The translations under genes were made by a program, and so were the position numbers. Below are positions 57,417 through 64,000 of a DNA stretch of 64,000 nt, one piece after another (the stretch's first letter is position 1; every line of letters starts with the position of its first letter). The stretch is from Styela clava (taxonomy: Eukaryota; Chordata; Ascidiacea; Stolidobranchia; Styelidae): assembly GCF_964204865.1 (NCBI RefSeq), contig NC_135261.1, positions 3,224,001 through 3,288,000 of the forward strand, read 5' to 3'. The notes below the pieces were generated by a model. The model ran no database searches. It saw only the letters and a list, made by a program, of their open reading frames with translations, and had not been told where the DNA came from.

Positions 57417-58972
57417 TGTTTTGTTTATGTAATTCATCTGACATTTTCACTTTTGCTCGGAACAAAGCCTTGGACTAGACACTACTACCAAGAAGATGTC
57501 ACCTTGTGTTTGAAATCAACGAAATCCGTCCAACTCATCACACCGTAGATAAGGCGTTGAGCATAGATTTTGAATCATAGATCTCTAACATATTATTCCT
57601 AATATTCCGACCACTATGCCATGAAAATTTCAACATAGCGAAGTTTAACATGTTGTTCTCAAACTATTGAATGTAATATAACTATGTTTCTTGTTTTACT
57701 AGAATCTTGCTGGGTTTAATATATCAAGTAGTTATTTTATGCAAGCTTACCACCGTATTTTTGAAATGTGAAAAAATGTCGGCTTCATCAACCTCGCCCA
57801 AGGCACCAGAAAGTTCTGGAAAAGAGGACGAAAACCAAGGTTGGACTGAATAATTAATTAGTCTTCACAAAATAGTAGCTTTCAATATAGCAGTAGCTCC
57901 TTGTTGAGGCCTTTTTCACTGTCCTCGTTAGAAAACCTGACAACAATATCATATGATATGATGAAATATCATATGAAGCTAAAAAACTTCAAAATTGAAT
58001 GAAAGATTTTTAGATCTAAAATGCTAAAACACTTCTCAATCATCGAAATTATTGCATGAAACATTCCTATTTAAAATTTTTCTCAAATAAAATTTTCTTG
58101 ACTTACAGCCCTAATCTTCATTGTCATAACTTAGAATTTATTGCACTATTTTATTGTTATTAGCCTTCCAAGAAAAATAGTTGTAGTTATAAATTCTAAT
58201 TCAAACTTTTTTGTGACTCGATCTCAACTTGAGATTTGAATGCTCAATGACTCAATTCAAGATGTAAGGAATTTTAACATTAATCAGATTTATGGCATCA
58301 AAAAGTCATAACCAACTAGAAGATATGTAAGCAACTTCGCAGCTTTTCTGCAAATATTATCAGTGCAAAGCAAAATGTTCCTTTTGCCTATCGTAATAAA
58401 TGCACTGTCTGAATAAAGTGTTTATATTTCTAAAACTCCCATAGTATGTGTACCAGGTTAGGGTTAGGCCAGAATTTCCTCTATTTTTGTTCTAGCCTCT
58501 ATTATAGCCAAGTGAATATTCCCCCTGCCCATAGGTTTCAGTCCATTTACACAACTTGATGTAAAGAGGCGAACAAAATTACCGTAGTACCTACATATTG
58601 GTACACACATTTCTGGAGCACTATATTTTTGTTTATCAAAGTTGCAATTGGCTATGCAATGTCGTTAGTGTTTTATTGATCAGCTTAATGAACCATCTGT
58701 TAATTCTCTGTATCGAGTTTTGTGTGTGAATTCAATAAAAATTTATAATTATCATGACATCATGAATTTTGAGACATGTCGACAATAAATTTCATACAAT
58801 AGGCCTCATGAAATTGGCCCGCTTTTTATGCCAGACCCTCTATTGTTCTCATCTCTTTTGTCCAGTGCAAACTATGATTAACAACCCAAGTGTAAACAAA
58901 GGTTTTCTACATTTATCTCTTACAAATTTTTCTCGTGTCGTCGTACCATAGTTTCTGACAAGTTTATATCCC
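57417..58972 (+). repeat. 1556-bp tandem duplication, copy 1
   Basis: From TGTTTTGTTTATGTAATTC to GACAAGTTTATATC. The whole block is repeated directly afterwards, and I saw no mismatch while comparing lines. It includes one coding exon and a degenerate M1-type MITE (58436-58625). Confidence 0.95.
57703..57839 (+). CDS. First coding exon of an unknown gene, copy 1
   Basis: A possible acceptor TTGTTTTACTAG at 57691-57702 precedes a short 5' UTR. ATG at 57776-57778 (context AAAAAATGT) opens MSASSTSPKAPESS then GKEDENQ, 21 codons plus one base, ending at CAAG|gttgga. The protein starts with a Ser/Pro/Lys/Glu-rich, disordered N-terminus. It joins in phase 1 to the exon at 62985. I do not recognise the family. 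The donor gttgga is weaker than consensus. If splicing were skipped, the frame ends at GWTE and TAA. Confidence 0.55.
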
Positions 58973-60528
58973 TGTTTTGTTTATGTAATTCATCTGACAT
59001 TTTCACTTTTGCTCGGAACAAAGCCTTGGACTAGACACTACTACCAAGAAGATGTCACCTTGTGTTTGAAATCAACGAAATCCGTCCAACTCATCACACC
59101 GTAGATAAGGCGTTGAGCATAGATTTTGAATCATAGATCTCTAACATATTATTCCTAATATTCCGACCACTATGCCATGAAAATTTCAACATAGCGAAGT
59201 TTAACATGTTGTTCTCAAACTATTGAATGTAATATAACTATGTTTCTTGTTTTACTAGAATCTTGCTGGGTTTAATATATCAAGTAGTTATTTTATGCAA
59301 GCTTACCACCGTATTTTTGAAATGTGAAAAAATGTCGGCTTCATCAACCTCGCCCAAGGCACCAGAAAGTTCTGGAAAAGAGGACGAAAACCAAGGTTGG
59401 ACTGAATAATTAATTAGTCTTCACAAAATAGTAGCTTTCAATATAGCAGTAGCTCCTTGTTGAGGCCTTTTTCACTGTCCTCGTTAGAAAACCTGACAAC
59501 AATATCATATGATATGATGAAATATCATATGAAGCTAAAAAACTTCAAAATTGAATGAAAGATTTTTAGATCTAAAATGCTAAAACACTTCTCAATCATC
59601 GAAATTATTGCATGAAACATTCCTATTTAAAATTTTTCTCAAATAAAATTTTCTTGACTTACAGCCCTAATCTTCATTGTCATAACTTAGAATTTATTGC
59701 ACTATTTTATTGTTATTAGCCTTCCAAGAAAAATAGTTGTAGTTATAAATTCTAATTCAAACTTTTTTGTGACTCGATCTCAACTTGAGATTTGAATGCT
59801 CAATGACTCAATTCAAGATGTAAGGAATTTTAACATTAATCAGATTTATGGCATCAAAAAGTCATAACCAACTAGAAGATATGTAAGCAACTTCGCAGCT
59901 TTTCTGCAAATATTATCAGTGCAAAGCAAAATGTTCCTTTTGCCTATCGTAATAAATGCACTGTCTGAATAAAGTGTTTATATTTCTAAAACTCCCATAG
60001 TATGTGTACCAGGTTAGGGTTAGGCCAGAATTTCCTCTATTTTTGTTCTAGCCTCTATTATAGCCAAGTGAATATTCCCCCTGCCCATAGGTTTCAGTCC
60101 ATTTACACAACTTGATGTAAAGAGGCGAACAAAATTACCGTAGTACCTACATATTGGTACACACATTTCTGGAGCACTATATTTTTGTTTATCAAAGTTG
60201 CAATTGGCTATGCAATGTCGTTAGTGTTTTATTGATCAGCTTAATGAACCATCTGTTAATTCTCTGTATCGAGTTTTGTGTGTGAATTCAATAAAAATTT
60301 ATAATTATCATGACATCATGAATTTTGAGACATGTCGACAATAAATTTCATACAATAGGCCTCATGAAATTGGCCCGCTTTTTATGCCAGACCCTCTATT
60401 GTTCTCATCTCTTTTGTCCAGTGCAAACTATGATTAACAACCCAAGTGTAAACAAAGGTTTTCTACATTTATCTCTTACAAATTTTTCTCGTGTCGTCGT
60501 ACCATAGTTTCTGACAAGTTTATATCTC
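58973..60528 (+). repeat. 1556-bp tandem duplication, copy 2
   Basis: Offset exactly 1556 from copy 1; similarity ends after TTTATATC at 60526. Its MITE scrap is at 59992-60181. Confidence 0.95.
59259..59395 (+). CDS. First coding exon, duplicated copy 2
   Basis: Identical to 57703-57839 with ATG at 59332-59334. It is nearer to the next exon. If both exons were spliced in series, the second would be entered as AA TCT TGC TGG GTT TAA and stop, so only one copy can be used in a productive mRNA. Confidence 0.55.
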
Positions 60529-60712
60529 GAACAAATAATCTTCACATGTTTCATGAGATTTAGCGTAAAAACATATCAATTTAGCAACCCATACCCTATC
60601 TCCCTGGGACGTGCCATAAACCGACTATTGTACATATTGTCGTTGTTCCTTATCTCTTTGTTTTGTGTATTTCACTATTTTATTTGTATAGGCCTTTTCA
60701 TGTCTGTTGTCC
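60529..60712. other. No recognised feature (intron)
   Basis: AT-rich flank between the duplication and the R2 tail. Confidence 0.3.
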
Positions 60713-60885
60713 TAGTATAACGCAGCAGTCCTAAAATGCTGTTATATTTGTTAGGGGTACATGCCTCACATCTGTGTCCTAGGCCAGTAAGGTCTCAAAC
60801 ATGTATCCCGTCTCTGTTTCACTGCTTAATCATTATGCAGATACTGTTACATTTGTGAGGCAAATAAACATACATACATCCATAC
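60713..60885 (+). repeat. Retroposon 3' tail family R2, copy 3 (most complete)
   Basis: CGCAGCAGTCCTAAAATGCT, TTAGGGGTACATGCCTCAC, CATGTATCCCGTCTCTG, TGTGAGGCAAATAAACATAC and a CATACATC tail. Lies in the long intron of the + strand gene. Confidence 0.7.
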
Positions 60886-61469
60886 AACCCTGAGTATTAG
60901 GATTAAAACACAAAATTTGTTAATGTTAGAGCCCTAAGTTGCGTCAAGTCACTTGCACTTCCAAGTCAGAATTTGAGTCAGATCAATGCTCGCGTTGAGT
61001 CCTAACCAAATTTAATTAACAGGAGTGCCATGAATAAACATGAGTCACATTCACGTCTACAGTGCATCTAATGTTGTTTTAAAAAACTAGGTAATTATTA
61101 CTAGGGTTTATTGATACAGAGTGTCTCAAAAGTAAGTATACACTCTTAATTTTGATTTGCTGCGTCAGAAAACATAATATGGATAAGTAGCAAAATTTAG
61201 GTATTGTTTGCATTTTTCATCAACCCTCCGAATGACGAGGAGTTTAACCCAAGAAATAATGTTCAAAATTACTGTTTGGCAAGTAGCATATAAACCGGTA
61301 TTGCAATTTGCAAACTTATTTCCTCTATAACAGTGAAATTGGAATTAGTTTGGCTCTTAATGTTTTCCTCCGAGCGACCGCTCTTTGGTCTTCATGATCT
61401 TTGTTCATCGACTACAGATCTTCTTTCCATGAATTTATAAGAATTGCATAAATTGTTCATCGTGAGGTA

Positions 61470-61775
61470 CAGGGGTGTGCAACCGTTAATACAGGAGGGA
61501 CAAATACAAATAACTGGGGGAAACCGCGGGCCACACCATCTATAAACATGCTAGATGTTATAGGAATAGATAATAAAATGATTAGACCCATGCATACCCC
61601 TCGCAACGCAATGGATTGGAATTATTCTCACTTTCCAGATTTAACTACCAGTAAATTAAAAATTTCCTGGACTGCACAGTAAACATTCAAATTGAAAATC
61701 AGCACTTCTTCGCGACCGCACAATTTTTGCTTGTGGGCCGCATTTGGCCCGCGTGCCGCAGGTTGCACTTCCCTG
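61470..61775. mobile_element. hAT MITE inside the mariner-like element
   Basis: CAGGGGTGTGCAACCGTTAA at the left, CGCAGGTTGCACTTCCCTG at the right. The flanks GTGAGGTA and GTGTAGGA are only partly alike. Confidence 0.75.
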
Positions 61776-61953
61776 GTGTAGGAGCCAAATTAATTTCACA
61801 TTTTCTATTAAAGAGGCGCAGAGTTTGCTTTACTGATTTATATGCTTTTTGCCAAATAGCAATTTTGCAACTCATTTCTTGGCTTAATCTCCTTATCATT
61901 CTTTAGGTTGATGAAAAATGCAAACAATACCTAAATTTTACTACTATCTATAC

Positions 61954-62590
61954 CAGGGTTGCTCAACCTTTTTGGCTGAAGGGCTACATTTCGTTTACGA
62001 ATGATTGCGCGGGGCACTTGACATGGTAGTTATGTTCTAGTTTTCACTACACTGATGATGAGAAAACAAACGAATTCCTTACACCAAATTTATAAGAATA
62101 GTAAATACGAAGATACAGTAAGTCGAAAGTCTTTACCACACATAGATATTTCAATGTCAGGTATGATACCGCTTTTATCCAATAATTTTGTCAATGTTTG
62201 GGGTGATGGACTATGCAGAACAAATTTTTATATGACTGTCAGAAATTAGTGATCTCACGGAGGATTCGACATGATTCATCCGTGAAAATACTTGCTCGTA
62301 TAATGTAAGTGCTGTCAAATATAATAAACTACTTTTTCTAGCTTCACAGAAATATGACACGAAAACAGATTGAAATACATTGCAGACAATAAAAATAAAT
62401 TTAAACATCTCTTCCCAGCAATAACGACAACAAAGAGACATAAAAAATCTTTCGATAGCTGGATGGTGCTTTTCGCGCGTTTGAACGACGAGAAATAATT
62501 TATTTATTAAAGGTTCCAATAATGGCTCAGATTTGTAAAAGACATTGGGATTTGGATAATACCACGCGGGTCACGGGTTGGACGACCCTG
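61954..62590. mobile_element. hAT element with 8-bp target duplication ATCTATAC
   Basis: CAGGGTTGCTCAACCTTTTT at the left, GGGTTGGACGACCCTG at the right; ATCTATAC at 61946-61953 and 62591-62598. 637 bp, no transposase. Inserted in the right arm of the mariner-like element. Confidence 0.88.
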
Positions 62591-62984
62591 ATCTATACTA
62601 TATTTCTAACGAAATGAACGCTTTATGATGAGTATCTGAAAAGCAAATCAAAATTAAAAGTGCATACTTATTTTTGAGACATCCTGAATACCAACATTTA
62701 CCTCGCCACTAACATGGCCTATTCCGAGTTAATGCTGCAACCAGATGGGGGATTTTCATTTATTTTGTATACAACATAGATATATGTGGTAAACCATTCT
62801 TCAGCATTGTTTTCTGCTAATCGTAGACTCTCTTAAATTTGGATTTTGATCATAGGATTTTGTAGTGACCTGCAAAGCTGTATTTGGTAATAAACTGTGC
62901 GATTTCAAAAGTTTTTCTAATGATTAGCATGAAGTGCCAGTTATCCCACCTCTAAACCAACTTTTTTTATTTCTATTTTATTAG

Positions 62985-63053
62985 GTCAGCGCAAGTTAAC
63001 CTACGATTTGCATGATGTTAATATGACGTTAGGAGACAAACGGAAAACATCAG
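62985..63053 (+). CDS. Second coding exon of the unknown gene
   Basis: Acceptor TTCTATTTTATTAG and donor CAG|gttagt bound 69 nt, phase 1-1. With the split glycine the peptide is GQRKLTYDLHDVNMTLGDKR then KTS. The conserved-looking KLTYDLHDVN block, strong splice signals and exact phase match to the first exon support a real gene. The remaining exons would lie beyond the window. Confidence 0.6.
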
Positions 63054-64000
63054 GTTAGTTTAGGGGAAATTTTACCTCTGATTTTTACAATTTGTTTGGA
63101 GCTGGTTAAATAGACACATATTTTGACAAAAGGGTCATTTTATGGGCTTTTTAAAGTATGATGCAATCCTATCATATAACAAAAAAATATTTTTCTCAAT
63201 GAATATCCGGATTGGGACTTTTCTCGTCATCATAAAGCCTCGTCTCTTTTTTGAATTTTTGTAGTTTATTCAATAAAGTCACCATAGGACAGTCTGAGTA
63301 AATTATGCCCCACAATACAAAGATAGTTCTCACACAACGCTTTCTTATGTATTTTGCTGTGAACAAGGCCATGTATGAGAATCCACGGACATCTTTCTAT
63401 AGGTGAAGAGCTATAATGTTTGAAAAACCCATAATTTTAAAGAATAATTCATCCTCATTGTTCACCCAATTTATTACACCATGGGTGGTACGATTTTTCT
63501 ACAACCTCTCTAAAATAAACTCTCTAAACACCCCCTAATTTTTAGGTGTGACACCATACTTATGTATTTGAATATTCAGAAAGTGGCTCATATACCGGTG
63601 AAGATTATCAGTCAAATACAAATACAACACATTTTATAAGTTACAAATAGTTTTGTCAATAATAACAAAATATCTAACACCCCCTAAATTTGGAACCCTC
63701 CTAAAATAGTGAGCCGGGATACAAGTGACAAGTAAATTTTTGTAATCTGCATTTCAGTTTTTAGACTTTTCCCGTTCCGATTTTGATTCCCAATAAGTTC
63801 TTTCAATATTTTACAACCCGTTCCCATCCGTCCCCACAGCATCGTGCGCCCACAAACATACGTCGTAGCTCATATTTTTTGCCTAATGGTTCCGCAGATA
63901 GCTGTTGAATCATTTTAAATATATATATTTTCTCTTTTTTTGCGGCCATAATACAAACGTAAACGTGGTCAATGTGCGCCTTGGCTGTGAACTGGATTTC
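63054..64000. other. Intron or intergenic DNA to the window end
   Basis: No further exon in phase 1 with good splice signals was found. A CATTTCAG acceptor-like site near 63757 leads to a stop within ten codons. Confidence 0.35.

Larger units (their letters stand above)
61117..62686. mobile_element. Mariner-like element with ~165-bp TIRs, interrupted twice
   Basis: CAGAGTGTCTCAAAAGTAAG at the left and the complement of CAGGATGTCTCAAAAATAAG at the right, with TA just outside the left end (61115-61116) and TA two bases beyond the right end. The arms extend to GGTATTGTTTGCATTTTTC and CCCAAGAAAT. The right arm is split by the hAT element 61954-62590, and another hAT lies between the arms. No transposase frame. 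Confidence 0.8.

Overview
The window is AT-rich nuclear DNA of an animal. The signs are eukaryotic-type 120-nt 5S rRNA genes with the Pol III internal promoter, spliced genes with GT-AG introns encoding a C-type lectin domain and fibronectin type III (FN3) domains, and abundant DNA transposons and retroposon relics. A marine invertebrate, possibly an ascidian tunicate, is my best guess from the overall flavour of genes and repeats; the sequence does not prove it.

Region 1 (1-14.9 kb) is a tandem 5S rDNA array. Ten 5S copies, all on + and identical where I compared them, are spaced about 1.41-1.43 kb apart; the first is cut by the window start. Each complete spacer carries a fossil fragment of a non-LTR retrotransposon reverse transcriptase, which has been co-amplified with the 5S gene. 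The first five to six units alternate between two variants, giving a 2820-bp higher-order repeat. Later units are mosaics and then more divergent. The array breaks at about 13.43 kb into unrelated DNA, a spacer scrap reappears at 14.7-14.9 kb, and a badly decayed 5S copy with its upstream spacer lies 42 kb away at 55.24-55.43 kb.

Region 2 (15-29 kb) holds remains of genes on the minus strand. The first, 18.0 to 15.5 kb, is a secreted or type I lectin-like gene: signal peptide, short exons, Thr-rich stalk, then half of a C-type lectin domain. All splice phases agree, but it has an in-frame stop, a lost splice donor and no 3' half. The second, 28.6 to 25.7 kb, is a run of four FN3 exons, three of them carrying stops or a frameshift and one followed by an inserted 0.94-kb foldback transposon. 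Between them lie the last exon of a probable MFS transporter with a poly(A) signal, a two-exon 3' gene end at 21.3-20.5 kb and a stray copy of the lectin stalk exon at 23.1 kb.

Region 3 (29-38 kb) is mostly transposons: hAT-like elements, nested MITEs, retroposon tails and another broken FN3 exon on +. Region 4 (38.1-54 kb) is an undescribed local tandem array of about 2985-bp units. Each unit has two distantly related halves (A and B), and the younger units carry two small snap-back MITEs that the oldest unit lacks. The array is interrupted at 46.46-48.53 kb by a composite of nested hAT elements.

Region 5 (54-64 kb) has more hAT elements and MITEs, then the 5' end of a + strand gene. Its first coding exon sits in a 1556-bp segment that is tandemly duplicated with no difference I can see, and its second coding exon is at 63.0 kb. 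Between them lies a mariner-like long-TIR element containing two hAT insertions. Most of the window is therefore repeat and pseudogene; the 5S genes and the 57.7-63.05 kb gene are the features most likely to function.
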